A stretch of DNA of 64,000 nt from Flammula alnicola (GCA_015499995.1 JADNRV010000063.1:1-64000); one strand, 5' to 3'. Numbered from the stretch's first letter, positions 43,192 through 56,323 are shown. Notes: generated by a model not told the origin, from the sequence alone. Made by a program: numbers and translations.

Positions 43192-44533
43192 TTTTTTTTT
43201 TTTTTTTAAATCAACAATTTATAAACCCGGTGCACGATAGCAGTCCGGCTGTCTAACTAATACAATCGTATGCTGCACTACAACTACAAAAGAAAGACGG
43301 GTGCTCGCAGGGGAGCATGCGGCGCGCGTGAGCGCGACACGGGCGAGACTGCGCAGCAGCCTGAAACCCAAATAATGGACCTCGCAGCCCAGGTGGTCCG
43401 ACGTTGCGGCGTTGTTAACGCTACCGCACGAACAGCAGATAGGGAGTATTGGGTGGACAAGGAGGTCACCCGGATGAAGTCAGAGCTTGCCCGGCTCTCC
43501 CCACTTATTCGGCAAACTCGACGTCCTCGTTACACCAATGCAGGTCCTCCACGGGATATCGTGCCAAAAGCCGCCCACTAGGGCCGACAATCGAAGCCTG
43601 CGACGAACAGGCCCCTCGCCCTTACGGGTCCAGAACAGTCCAACGTGGAAACACCTGCAGGCACTAGGTCTTGGGCCAAGGCCCCAACCGCACCCAGGAT
43701 CGTCCCCCATCCGAAGTCCCTCATCCGACTCCGGCTGGAGGCCGGTTGAAAGCAAACGCATTAACGTTGTCTTCCAGAAATTTCACAAGACCCCACACTA
43801 GGTGCGGCGCCCTATAAGGCAGCATCGGGAACTTGGGGCACCTGAAAAGATGAGTGCGCGTTTGAGGATAAACCCCGCACGTACACCCAAGAGCCAATGG
43901 GTCGTCGATTCTGAACCGCTCGTAATACGAGCTGATCGGAGCATAATTCGTGATAGTACGGCACATGCGGGCAAACAACTGAGAGTTGCGACCACTCGAT
44001 TCAAGCCACGGCCCACCGCGAACGGGGGTCGGACGGAGAGGATTACCCTTTAGATCCTCCAGCTCCAGGAAGTTGGAGCCAAGTAAGAAGGGCTGCTCGT
44101 CGACTGATGTCTTCCAGATAGCTCTTGCGGTTTGGTCAGCCTTGGCCTTAAGCCAGGCGACTGAAAGAGGAGTGTCCGGTGTGACGTGCACCCCTGGAAA
44201 CCCTGCGACGAGGTCGTGAGCCTCCTGGTGGACACCCCACTCCATATCGGAGGGAGACTCTGCAAAAACGACTTTACGGTTTCCGCCACCGCGGAACCAT
44301 CGTTCAAGTGTCCGACAATCGGTCAAGGACGAGGCCTGATTTGAATGCGGGGAAGGGTCCACTGATAGGCGCGCAGCATGCATCGCATCAGTGAATATGA
44401 CAATACGGGTGACATCTCTGAACGCAATAGCGGCGGAGATGGCAATCGCGATGGCGGCGAGCTCAGCATCTGTACTGATAGCACGCCCGACAGAGTGGCA
44501 CCTGGCTAACACCTGTGCCCCCTGCCATTTAAG
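43192..44533 (-). mobile_element. LINE fragment, third subfamily (C)
   Basis: T run 43192-43207 then AAATCAACAATTTATAAACC (3' end), 3' UTR to 43720, and an ORF2 fragment 43721-44533. RNase H motifs (DAELAAI, FTDAMHAA, SPSDMEW) and the CTC...H...C knuckle are present. It combines features of A (LERWF, GGNRKVVFAESPSDMEW) and B (RLSVDPSPHS) and is distinct from both. Interrupted at 44534 by the tail of copy gamma. Confidence 0.78.
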
Positions 44534-45108
44534 TTTTTGTTTTTTTTTTTTTTTTTTTTTAAATCAACAATTTTATACCGGTGCACGAAAGCAGTCCGGT
44601 CTCTAACTAATACAAACGGAGGCGGTGTACTACGCAAGTAAAAGAAAGAAGTTGGCTCGACGGCGAGCATGCGACGCGCGCGAGCGCGGCGCAGGTGAGA
44701 TGGCGCAGCCGCCTGAGACCCAGATAGGTAGTCTCGCAACTACAGATTGTCCGTCGTTGCGGCGTTGTTAACGCTACCGCACGAACAGCAGATAGGAGTA
44801 TTGGGATGGAAAGAAGGGGTCACCCGAAAGCGGAGAGAGCCTGCCAGACCCTCCCTGGTTCAACGGTAAAATTTACGTTGTAATAGCTAAGCAGGAGCCG
44901 AAGCCCCCACCGCCGTCCACCGAACTGGGTCCTCCATCAGCAGCGCATGACACCGGCTCAGAGAGTCGACGCCACTGGCCCTGGGACGACCAGCACCCTA
45001 GGCACTTGCAGAACTTCACCGCCGCCAAACAGAAACACATCATGGGTAGTCGAGTAGATTTGACCGCGGCCCACTCCGCGATCAGGATCGCCCCCCTCCC
45101 AGAGTCCC

Positions 45109-48100
45109 TCATCCGACTCCAGCAGGGTGCCGGGAGAAGGAGAACACCGTAGGGTGCTCCAACAGATAAGTCGCCAGCTCCGAAACAAGTTTCAGCTTCC
45201 GGCGAGTCCAAGGCTGTTTTTTGCACTTGAATATATGATCACGAGTCTGAGGATAAACCCCACACTCACAACCGAGGGCCCTAGGGTCGTCGATTTTGAA
45301 CCGCTCGTAGTACGAGCTGATCGGAGCATGATTCGTGATTAAACGGCACATGCGGGCAAAGAGCGAAACACTCTGACTGCCGGCTTCAAGCCAAGGTCCC
45401 CCGCGAGTGGGACTAGGCTGGACAGGGTCCCCGTTCAACCCTTGCAGCTCCATAAAGTTGGAGCCAAGCAGAAATGGCTGATCGGAAACTCTTTGTTTCC
45501 AATCTGCGTGTGCAGATTTGTCCACAAAGTCGCGGACATACTGGAGGGAAAGTTTGGTGGTAGGAGTGACGGCAATGCCACGCATACCAGCAATGAGATC
45601 GTGTGCTTCGTTTTGAACGCCCCACTCCATATCGGAGGGAGACTCGATAAACGTAACCTTATGGTCTGGCGAGCGCCTAAACCAAGGTTCAAGTATACGA
45701 CACCATCAGCGACTGAGACTGGAAGGAGTGCGGAGAAGGATCCACTGAGAGACGAGCAGCATGCATCGCATCAGTGAAAACAGTAACACGTTTGACATCC
45801 CCAAAGCCGACAGCATTGGAGATGGCGACATGAATAGCAAAGAGCTCTGCATCCATAGACAAGGCCTTCCCGGCAGCATGACACCCAGAATAGACCTGTG
45901 CGCCCTGCCGTTTGATAACAACGCCAGTGGCGGCTTGCCACCCCGGAGGGCAGGAGCCGTCAACACCAGCGTATGCAGCATCTGGATCATCCTCGAGAGA
46001 CTCAAGAGACGCATCCAGGACTAGCTTCCAAGCCGCTTCAGGATCTTCGGACCTGCTAAAGCGAGGCTTGGAAAGCCACTTGAACCGATCGGCATAGCGA
46101 TCGAGGATTCGATAGCCCGGAGGAGCCTCCGGAGCAAAAGGCTCCGTAGACTCAACCGGGACAGTGGAATAACTGACATTATCCATAAGAGCGCCAGTCA
46201 CCTTACGGCGATGGGCGGCAGGCATGCGTTCGACCGACACGGGATGAGGGGTCGCGCGCTTAAGTGATGATCCAGACATGAATGATCCGATCAGGTGAGT
46301 GTCCGAGAGAGTGGCGACCCGCACAGCAGAGTGGTCGCGCAATCTTTCGAGAAGTATAGGGATGGGTAGGAGGCCCGCAAGGGCCTCCACCCCTCCCAAA
46401 GGTGAAGTACGAAATGCACCCGTAATCCAGAGAGCAGCCTTGCACTGAACTTGCACAAGTTGTTTGATGAGGCCCTTGTTACGGGCACCCTTAAAGAACC
46501 ACATGCGATACCCATAAGTAAATATGGGCACCACACACGTGTGATATAGGAGACGCTTCTGCATAGGCAGGAGCCCCCTGGTGGAAGAGCCAAGCATTTT
46601 CATTGAGACAACCGATGTAAAACCCTTGGTGGAGTAATAACGCACATGCTCATGGAAAGTGAGCTTGCGGTCAAAATAAAAACCCAAGTACTGCCAAAAC
46701 GGCTTGGGCTTGAGATAATTAGCCTGATCTCCGGTGTAGGGTGCATACCCGAGATTGATGCTAGGATTATAACTAGAATGAGATCTATCAAAATGAAAGA
46801 TCTCAGACTTGTCGTGCTCAAGCGCCAGAGCAAAAGCCCTGAATAACTCAAAAATAACTGCATATGCCTTCTTAAGCATAGCAATGTTATTATCCAGCCA
46901 CTCATCTTGCACGATGAGTGTGCCATCATCAACATACGAGAGGAGGTCAACCCTCAACCCAAGGTCGAGGCATCTCTTCTCGAATAGGCGCATGATAGGC
47001 ACCAGGTAGATAGCTGACAAGACAGGGGACAAGGCCGATCCCTGGCCGACCCCCACATCTGCCTGTAACGGGTCTGATAAAAAGGAATTCCACGCATACC
47101 GCGTCTTCCTCTCTACCAGATAAGATGCGAAAAACTTGACCACCAATGGAGGGAAGCCAAGTTTCCGAAGAATAATCACAAGCGCATCGTGATTAAGCGA
47201 AGGGAAAAACTGAGCGAGATCGAAGGCGACCACGCTAGTCTTCAAACCCTTAGCCCAGCCCGCACGCACAATGTGTGTGAGGAAGAGCCCAGCATCCTCA
47301 GTGGAGCGTTGACGCACTCCACCCACCTGATTAGGATGGAAAATATCCAGCCCGACTGCGTTGAACTGAATGCGATTCGAGATCATCTTCTCGATCAATT
47401 TACCAATGGTGTTCAGGAGAACAATAGGCCTGAATGCCTTAGATGCAGAGTAGGACGGCTTATTCGGCTTGGGAATAATCACCGACAGCGAGTCCTTGAA
47501 TACAGACGGCCAGTAACCCACACGCATGCAGGCATTGGCAATCGAGAGGAGAACCTCAACCGAATGAGGGTCGCGACATACTATCCCCTTCAGGTGGGAC
47601 CAATTGACATGATCCGGACCCGGAGCAGACAGACCGGAGCACGCAGAGAGAGCCTCTGTGAGTTCCAGCGCGGAGAACCGAATCCACTCCCTAACAGGCA
47701 GGCGGGGAGAGAATTCAACAAATCGGCATCAAACACTCTGTCAGAGGCAGAGTTGTAGGTACCGTGAAGCGCGTCCCAAAGGGCGGGCATGTCATTGCAA
47801 GGCTCGCCACGATAATGGAGAGCCTCACAAGGAGGAAGTTTGCGCTGTTGGACCCAATTCATGAGGTCCCATGGGCGCTTATTAGCAGACGCGATTTCAT
47901 GGATCCGTTGATCAAAGAACTCGCGCTTGACGTCGCGGATGATTTTCCGAAAAGATTTCCAATCCTCGGGCAGGCGACTGCACCGGAACGTGTCAAGGGC
48001 GTCTGAGCACTCCTGGGTCCACCAGGGCTTAGATCGCCGGGTAACAAAGGACTCTTTGGCATGGGACTCCCATGCAGAAGAGAAGACCAACGCCACCGCT

Positions 48101-48985
48101 TGCGCAGCAGCCTCGATCTGTTCCTCGTGTTAAGAGGGGCAGTCAGGTCGATAGCCCGAAGCCCCGAGCTGATAGAATTGATGAATGCCGGAACATCATC
48201 AGCATGAAGAGACATCCGAACCACCCCGTCAGGGGCGGGAGAGATGTCCAGTGTGGTCGAAATCGGAATGTGGTCCGATTTGAGTTGAATGTCCGGGCAT
48301 CGGACAGTAGTTTGGTCGATCACCTGGTTGGGTGGGACGAAAGCCAGATCGATCACCGTTTTGCACTTGGTGGGATCTCTTGGTATGTGCGTGGGCCCTG
48401 GGTTGCCAAAAGCAGCCAGTTCAAGCCCAAGAATAGCAGCGGACTGCTGCAATGAGATAGCGCATCCCTCCCGACCACTGTGACCTTCGTCCCAGTCCTC
48501 GGAGTGTGCGTTAAAGTCCCTGCCCATATAAAGGAAGCGAGGAAGTGCATGATCGTGGTTCTTGAGCCAATAAATGGCCCGGTGATCCGCGTCAGAATAG
48601 ACATTCATCAAAAAGAAGGTCTCGGCACTTGTTGAGAGTGACAGGACCTGTATATCGGGGTGATCAATCACATCCCTTCATATAGACGGACGATACCGGG
48701 CCAACCTAGTCGAAACATAGGTCATGACCCGGGGTCGCTCGTCGACAGTGGTGGGCGCACGGACCATTGCCAGCCAATCTGGGTGGTTTGGCGCGCCTAT
48801 GACATCCTCGCCCTTTCTGGTTTTAGCAGATGGGGCGTCCTTATGCGTCGCCAAGGGGGTTCTTGCACGAATATAATATCATAGATGTTGTTACAAGTAG
48901 ATAGAATTACATCCAGGGACATCCCGTCTCTGGCCATGTTCCAACTCAACACCCGCACCTCATCCAGCATGGGTTGTACTGGCAT
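45109..48985 (-). pseudogene. LINE-B ORF2 (copy gamma)
   Basis: Complete domain order: endonuclease (FVQEPPW, GRDFN, DLAF, SDHIPI), RT (motifs A, B, YVDDGTL), RNase H (AGVDGS, DAELFAI, FTDAMHAA, late HD) and the CEC...H...C knuckle. Broken by single-base losses near 48836, 48127 and 47700, a two-base loss near 45697, and a TGA at 48680-48678, the same codon as in copy beta. The ATG overlaps the ORF1 stop. Confidence 0.85.
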
Positions 48986-51094
48986 TAAGCTACGTTATGT
49001 GAGCGATGGGTGGGACGACGATTTAGCCAAAAATCACGTACCTCAGCATATTTAGCCTCGATCCAGGGACGGTCGAAGCGGTGTCGCCAAAACGAGCAAT
49101 GGCTCGAAGAGGCCCAATGATCTTTGTGGCACGAAGGGCACCGCGCAGTGTGAGGGCAGTCCGTACTGAGCGGAGTGCCTTTGGTCGGGGGCTTGGCCTC
49201 CGGATGAGGTTTGCAGCACGAGGCGGCGATGCGATGCACCTCCGCCTCATGCGGGCCAGAGCAGCGAGTGCAGATCGGCTGGCGCGCTTTGCAGGAATTC
49301 TTCGGGTGGCCCCACCTCCAGCAACGAGTGCAGAGGGGGACGCCGGCGCTGACTGTGGTTGGGTGAATGAGGATCACCCTACCACGGAACATGAAGGTCT
49401 TGTTGATAAGACGCTTCGCACGTTGACCCGATTGCGAGTCGTATATTTCGAAGAAGGCGTGGGCGGTAGAGCTCGCCTTTGAGTTGCGGATGACGCGAGG
49501 GGGGCCTGCGAGCATGATATCCATGGACAGAGGGGAGGTGAGCATCGCCATCTTCACCTCCGTGCTGGTGGTAGGGACCCTGGTGACGTAGTCACTAAAG
49601 GCCAGTAAATCGAGAGCCTTAAGATAAGACTTCGAGGTGGGGAGCCCAACCCACACGTCAAGAGTGTCGGATTTGGGGGTGATAGCATGGACGAATCCAT
49701 GGATGATGTTGAGGTCGGCCTCGTTGGCCACACCAGAGGTAGCGAGAGATATACCCTCGTACGCACGAGAGGCAGACAGGACCCGAAGGGTCCTGGCTGC
49801 GTCTCGGAGTCCTTTGTTGATCTTATCGCGAAGCTCGACGAGTTTACTGTCCTTGGGGTGCTCCCCAGGGCCAGAGTATTGGATTAGGACCTGCTTGCGA
49901 GTAGGTCCAGACGAAGTAAACGATGGGGTAGTCTTCTGCTTCTTCGCAGACGACGGCCCCATCGGATCCGATCAGAATCGTTTATTGCCAGACAGTTCCG
50001 CCTGCATGGCAGGAACTCGAGGCACGGGTGGATAGCGAGGGGGTCCACCACCAAAGGCACCAGGGCCCATGGCGGGGTCCCTCTGGGACAGCGGGTTGGC
50101 AGCAGCCATCTCAGCATAGCTAAGACGACTGCTCTTCCAGCCAGCTGGCCGAGGAGGAAGAGGAGGCGGAGGCCTCAAGTAGGAATCCGCCGGCCTCTTG
50201 CGAGACTGACGGGGGGCAGGGGCACCTTTCGAAGGCGCAGCCGAAGTTCAGAGGTGCCGCTGTACCAGATGGCGCTGTGAACGCCGGTGCCCTAGCCTTC
50301 CCAGTCGGCTTCCTAGTCGTGGGGGCGGGGGTGGCAGATGACATCCCAGTGTCTGTGTCAGTGTCCATGGGACCCGACCTGGAAGCACCAGGGAGGATAG
50401 AGGCCGTGGAGGCATGAATCGTCTCCTCATGGGGGGAGACCGAGGCCACAACCATCGAAGTAAGTTCGTGGACGGTGCGATTACCGTCCACGTTGAGTGT
50501 AGTGGCTTCCCACCACGAAGATGAGTACACCGCTGAGATAAACCCAACGATGGACGATGCGAGAGGTCGAGAGACCTCCGAACCAGCAGTATCAAAGGCC
50601 TCGCCGCCGGAACGATGAAACCAGGATGATGCCATCCGGAGAGACTCAGAGAGTCGATGCATCACCTCGTCGTCTGTCTCCGGAGGTGCGGTGGTGCTAT
50701 CGCGGGTGGAAGGGCCTGCAGGGGGGGCATCCTCCCCATACATGTCCTCGTCTTCATCTCCAGGATTGCCCTCTTCACCATAGGGCACCTCACTGTCGTC
50801 GTGGATAATAGAAGACCTCGATCGAGGTCGATCGGGTCTCGGTGTAACTTGCCTTGTCTGCTGAGGAACTGGGGATGCTTACACCTGCCTCTGGGGGGAG
50901 GCAGATGCAGTGGACTGCGCTGCCTGGACAGACGCAGTGGTAGAGGGAGCCAGCCTTGCGAGGGCGGCCTGTTGAACAGCGAGTCTCTCCGCTGGGGATA
51001 AACCAGCCAGCGGATCGACGGGAGCAGGCGTGGCAGGCGATCGGGTAGATCGATCGCCACCACCTTTGGGATTCGGATTTGATTTAGGCGGCAT
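48985..51094 (-). pseudogene. LINE-B ORF1 (copy gamma)
   Basis: Starts MPPKSNPNPKGGGDRS. Nonsense codons: TAA at 50881-50879 (a Tyr codon in the other copies) and a TGA near 49970. A short deletion near 50246 also shifts the frame. The C-terminal half from MGPSSAKKQK (49962) to HNVA is open, with three C/H clusters. The intact family protein would be roughly 680-700 residues. Confidence 0.82.
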
Positions 51095-51212
51095 TGCTTG
51101 CTAGTAATGGAGCGCCCAAGAGCGCTCGACGGTGTGAAGCTGTAGGGGACGATGTTGCTGGTTGCTGGTTTTGTTCCCATGGTCGACTGTAGTAGTTACT
51201 GGAAAAGGAGAG

Positions 51213-51936
51213 ATGGTTGGATGTCCAGGCAGCGGACAGTAGTTTGGTCGATCACCTGGTTAGGTGGGACGAAAGCCAGATCGATCACCGTTTTGCGCTT
51301 GGTGGGATCTCTGGGAATATGCGTGGGCCCTGGATTGCCAAAGGCAGCCAGTTCAAGCCCAAGAATAGCAGCAGATTTCTGCAGTGAGAGAGCGCAGCCC
51401 TCCCAACCACTGTGACCTTCGTCCCAGTCCTCAGAGTGTGCATTAAAGTTCCCGCCCATGAAAAGGAATCGGGGAAGTGCATGATTGTGGTTTTTGAGCC
51501 AGTTAATGGCCCCATGATCCGCGTCAGAGTAGACATTCATCAAAAAGAAGGTCTCAGCACTTGTTGAGAGTGACAGGACCTGTATATCGGGGTGATCGAT
51601 CACATCCCTTTATAAAAACAGACAATACCGGGCCAGCCTATTCGAAACATAGGTCGCTCATCAGCAGTAGTGGGTGCATGGACCATTGCCAGCCAATCTG
51701 GGTGGTTCGTGCGCCAATGACATCCTCGCCCTTTCTGGTTTTAGCAGACGGGGCAGTTTTTATGTGTCTCCAGGGGGGTTCCTGAATGAATATAATATCA
51801 TAGATGTTGTTACAAGTAGATAGTATTACATCCAGGGACATCCTGTCCCTGGCCACATTCCAACTCAAAACCCGCACCTCATCCAGCATTGGTTGTACTG
51901 GCATTAAGCTACATTGTGTGAGTGAGGGGTGGGATC
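51213..51936 (-). mobile_element. LINE endonuclease fragment (copy delta)
   Basis: Start of ORF2 (ATG 51904-51902, overlapping the ORF1 stop as TAATG) and the endonuclease (FIQEPPW, NVYSDADHG, GGNFN, DLAF) up to the 5' end of copy gamma. TAA at 51612-51610 falls on the same codon that is a TGA in copies beta and gamma. GGNFN instead of GGDFN loses a catalytic Asp. A few ORF1 codons remain to 51936. Confidence 0.78.
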
Positions 51937-53690
51937 CATGAAATCACGTCGACTAATAAGTGCCCATGGGATCTAATGAACTGGATCCAGCAGTGCAAAC
52001 TTCCTCCATGTGAGGCTATCCAATACAAAGGAGAGCCTTGCAATGACATGCCATCCCTATGGGATGCGCTTCACAGCACGTATAACTCGGCCTCTGACTG
52101 AGAGTTTGATGCCGATCTCCTCAACTCCATCCCCAAGATGCCTGTCCAGGAGTGGGTTTCTTTTTCTGCGCTCAAACTTACAGAGGCTCTCTCTGCATGT
52201 TCGAGCTTATCCTCGCCGGGTACAGATCATATCAATTGGTCCCACCTGAAAGGGATAGTACGTCACGACCAGCACTCTGTTGCAGTCATTATCTCGATTG
52301 CCAATGCCTGCATGCGTGTGGGCTACTGGCCATCAGTATTTACGGAGTCCCTCTCGGTCATTATTCCAAAGCTGAATAAGCCCTCCTACTCTGCCCCGAA
52401 GGCATTCAGGCCCATCGTGCTTTTGAACACCCTTGGTAAACTTGTCAAGAAGATGATCTCGAATCACATCCAGTTTGATGCTGTCAATCTGGACATTTTT
52501 TATCCCAATCAGGTTGGGGGTGTTCGCCAGTGCTCCACTGAGGATGCCGGTCTATACCTTATGCACTTGGTGCGTGCTGGGTGGACCAGAGGAATGAAGA
52601 CTAGCATGGTCGCCTTCGATCTCGCTCAGTTCTTCCCCTCTCTCAATCACGATGCTCTCGTGATTATTCTTCGGAAGCGTGGCTTTCCACCATTGGTGGT
52701 CAAGTTTTTTGTATCTTATTTGATAGATAGAAAAACACGGTATACGTGGAATTCCTTTCTGTCGGACCCTCTTCAGGCAGATGTGGGGGTCGGACAAGGG
52801 TCGGCATTGTCGCTGATCCTTTCTGCCCTCTAGCTTTCACCTATTATGCATTTGTTTGAGCAGCGTGCCGCTGGGGAAATTCCTCGGCAGGTCGGCTTGC
52901 TCTCATATGTCGATGATGGCATCTTGATCACTCAGGGTGGCTCACTTCAAGGGAATAACACTATGCTTACCATGGCATATGCTATTATATTTGACCTCTC
53001 TATGAGGTTTGCACTTGCTCTTGAGCATGACAAGTCGGAGATTTCACTTCGACCGGTCACACGAAAAGAAAAATCCCTCCATTGACCTGGGCTATGCCCC
53101 ATACACTGGAGCTACCCCCCTGAAACCCAAGCCATTCTGGCGATACTTGGGTTTTTATTTTGACTGCAAGCTGACTTTCAATGAGCATGCGCGGTACTAT
53201 ACCACCAAGGCATTGACATCGGTTACTTCGATGAAAATGCTTGGTTCCTCCACGAGGGGTCTCCTACCCATGCAGAAGAGACTCCTTTATCGTACATGTG
53301 TACTGCCCATAGCTACCTATGGGTTTCGCATGTGGTATTTCCATGGTGCCAAGTGCAAGGGCATCATGAAGCACCTTATGACCATGCAGCGTAAGGCAGC
53401 TATCTGGATCACAGGTGCATTCTGCACTTCACCTGCAGGAGGGATCGAGGCCCTTGTGGGCCTCCTCTCCATCCCTATACTTCTGAATAGATTGCGCAAT
53501 TGGGCTATGTTCCGTGTCGCCACCCTTTCAGATACTCATCCAGTCCGGTCTCTTATGGCTGGACCGTTTCTTAAACGAGCAGAACCTCATGTGAAGTCTG
53601 CAGAGTTTATGGGAATTGGCGAGTGCCCAAGGGTGCTCGGCGCTGTCATCACATAGGACAGTATAACAATCACCTTAGTAACCTAAGTCC
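51937..53690 (+). mobile_element. older LINE ORF2 fragment, plus strand (subfamily D)
   Basis: Reads from NKCPWDLMNW through RT motif A (AFDLAQFFPSLNHDAL), motif B (QGSALSLILSAL, then a TAG), motif C (LLSYVDDGI), a frameshift near 53045, and YLGFYFDCKLTF, to GECPRVLGAVIT, where it fades out. Truncated before RNase H, no tail. Stops and frameshifts are more frequent than in the other copies. Confidence 0.78.
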
Positions 53691-53869
53691 GGTAATCAAC
53701 AAAATCACCATGATCACCGGGCTAGCCGCACTGACTCAGAAACAACAGGTGTCATGTGCTTCACGGTGCGGCCGGATCAGGTACGAAATCGCGTGTCACA
53801 CGGTTCATTTGCATGCAAATGGGTCCTATAGAGGGCCTGGTTACCGCGCGGGGTTCGGTCCCGAGGGTG

Positions 53870-54050
53870 GGCGTAATGGGTTCCCAGGGGCCCCAGGGAT
53901 TGGTTCCCAGGGGGCCGGGGTAATTGATTCCCAGGGGGGCCCGGTAATTGGTTCCCAGGGGGGGGGGTGGAAATTGATTCCCAGGGGGCCAGGTAATAGG
54001 TTCCCAGGGGGGCCACATGCGGCGGGATAATAGGGGCCCGGGAATTGGTC
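53870..54050. repeat. GC-rich minisatellite
   Basis: About six irregular copies of a 25-30 bp unit built on GGTTCCCAGGGGGGCC followed by GGTAATT. Unit length varies through the G run. No reading frame is implied. It sits exactly between the LINE pile and the gene island. Confidence 0.75.
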
Positions 54051-54631
54051 CCGATGGTGGCTGTAATAAATGGCCCTCGGGTTCTACCTAGCATTCCATT
54101 CCACAAAAATTGGTTATCCCTCGGCATACCCTGCATCTTGTCCCGCATTCACCAGAAAATAGGATCTGTAGTTTTGTCATATTGTCTTCCAGGGGATGTA
54201 CAGGTAGAAAGCAAATAACAGTCTAAATTGGTGTCATAACTGTACCTGTGACTTTGAGAAGTACTCTACCCCTGAAGTTGACCAACATATTTAAACTATG
54301 CAGCGAATCATGTTTTTCTACCTCAGGTAGGTGATAAGGGTGAAATGCCAACCCTCGGCCAATAGAACCCACCGTGGTCATCCCAATTTTCAGGAATATT
54401 TAACCATATTTGCATCACGGTCCACTATTATTAGTCATGTAATGCTATTGAGCACCCCCACGGAGCATTTGTCGACCCTCGGGTGTAGGGCCTCCGGGCC
54501 ACTCGTACATGATTTTCTGCACTGAACGATTTTGAAGTTTTCATATTTCAACTGTCTTTGATTTGACCCAAATTTACATGCTATTTATTCGTCATGGTAA
54601 TATATGCTACAGCCATACCCAAGTCATGTAA
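54051..54631. other. no gene seen
   Basis: AT-rich stretch with no long frame and no transposon end that I recognise. The first CCTCGG words of the right-hand block appear here (near 54352 and 54478). Confidence 0.5.
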
Positions 54632-56323
54632 CTACATCCAAGGGCGCAAAAGATCTTTGATACTCTCAAGTTCGTCTCCCACCTCGGAAAGGATATTCAC
54701 AGAAAGAATTTCAGCCTGCATCTGGTTACGCCGAGCACTGTTAAACACATGCAACTTGTTTTCATATGTATTGTCATCGAAGTCTGAGTCTAGGACTCCC
54801 ATATGGACGTTGTAGAGCTGCTGTTCGGTGTATGACTATGGACTGTGTTCAGTGGTATAGATACACAATTTGAATAGACTCACAAATTTGATTGGCGGGT
54901 CGAAGTTGGAGATGCATCTCGTCGAATCTAACTCTATGTCCGATGGCTTCAACGGACGTTCATAAGCGGCGACCGGGGTCATAGGTCCCTCCCCGCGGCT
55001 GTGAACATTCCTGTTGGAAACAAACCTAGCTTCCGGGGGTGGTCTGAAAAACGGAGTTGGCCAATGAGCATCGTCAATAACCGCATCAACCACCTCGACC
55101 CAAGAAGGTTTGGGTGCGCGCGCGAGAGACGCCAGAGGGCCCAATGGCCCCACCGGTCCAACCTCGGAATCTTGATCACAAATAAGCTAATGACAGGCAC
55201 TGGGACAATGGAAGACTCACCGAAGCTCTGTTGAATGTTTCCTACAATCATAGCCGTGTCTTCAGAATGTGATCAGCTTATACTCCACAATGTACAATAT
55301 GACACTTACTGCCTGACATGTTCTCGAGCTCCTGAAAGTCCTTTTTAACTGCTATGTTCTTGCCCTTCGATCCCACCTCGGAGTCAGAGTCACTGCCTAA
55401 TGGAGTTGTCAGTCAGCCTCGGTATGCCGACAGCTGCAGACTACATACCAAATATTGCTTTGAGCTGCTCGGCCTTAATTGAGTGGTGCAGTAGATGCGG
55501 CTGGGGTGTGGAGCCCACGGGTGACCGCGGGTCAGCAACCGAGGAATTATCGCCTGGTCCAATGTCAGGTGGGGGTGCAAATTGCAAAGTCTGACTTACC
55601 AAGCAATGCATCCGCCAATTTATGAACCTCGATGACAGGAGGGGCCTCATGTGAAGATTCATCTGATTGTAGTCTTGTGAGTATGTTGAACACAAGTGAG
55701 GAGACAACCTTACCAGAGGAGATCCCAACTCGGTCAACTAGTGCAAATGGCTGGCTGACCTCGGGCTGAGGAGTTGATTCGGAGTCGGATATATCAATAG
55801 CATGCCCACCCCGCGGGATCAACGCAAAAGGCTGGCTGCATAGTATTCCCTCGGCGCTGAATTCGGCCTCCGAGCCAGACGACATCTCTGCCCGTGGAAT
55901 TAGCATAAAGGGTTGGCTAGCTATGTTGGGTACCAGTTCGGGGCCTTCGGCATGATGGCCCGCGGCCCCAGCGCGTTTGCGGTCTGCTGTCGAGTCGGGT
56001 CCAGACTCGGAGTCTGAGTCAGATGGGAGATCGAGTGTGGAGCGCGGGATGAGCTTGAATGGCCGTCTGGCTACACGTCCCTCGGCCCCGGTGGGTTTGA
56101 TGGGCTTCTTCGGTGGTGGTATACTTAACTTGTCCAGAGCATTGGATAAAGTCAACAACGTTGAGCCTTCACCGGTATTGATAATCGTGCTATGCATAAC
56201 ACTTGTGTGGTGTGACTGTTGATCACCTGCATGCCTGCCAGCAAATGGGAGAGAAGTACCGGCGATCTCCACAGGAGACCCCTCGCGTGCTGCTGCTGAA
56301 CGTCTGGAGAAATTCTTAGACAT
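54632..56323 (-). CDS. unknown protein with (S)QPF-LIPR repeats
   Basis: Six exons on the minus strand join in frame: 56323-55600, 55553-55449, 55396-55310, 55241-55221, 55170-54884, 54835-54632; 475 residues, all introns GT-AG, 46-68 nt. Start MSKNFSRRSAAAREG. The first exon has four copies of a short motif, RPFKLIPR, QPFMLIPR, QPFALIPR and QPFALVDR, separated by Ser/Asp-rich linkers (DLPSDSDSESGPDS, DISDSES). SDSEVG recurs at exon junctions (SDSDSEVGSK, DSEVGPVG). The C-terminus is better ordered and charged (ESIKDLLRPWM). I do not recognise a family. Ser-Asp acidic clusters suggest casein kinase 2-type phosphorylation (inference). Divergently arranged with the next gene, 227 bp between start codons. 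Confidence 0.75.

Larger units (their letters stand above)
44534..51212 (-). mobile_element. near full-length LINE-B (copy gamma), degenerate
   Basis: Best structural copy: 5' end CATCTCTCC at 51212, 5' UTR 51095-51212, ORF1 51094-48985, ORF2 48985-45109, 3' UTR 45108-44561 and poly(A) (T run 44534-44560). The length of 6.7 kb probably equals the intact element. Several frameshifts and stops make it inactive. The two flanks belong to different LINE regions (RNase H on the left, endonuclease on the right), so the site is rearranged. Confidence 0.87.

Noticed and set aside
51213..51936. Part of the same element as the fragment at 43192-44533, split by copy gamma
   Set aside because: Possible, but the missing RT region and lack of a target duplication mean it cannot be shown; kept as separate fragments.
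53870..54050. CRISPR-like array
   Set aside because: Degenerate G-rich minisatellite with no constant repeat and no spacers.
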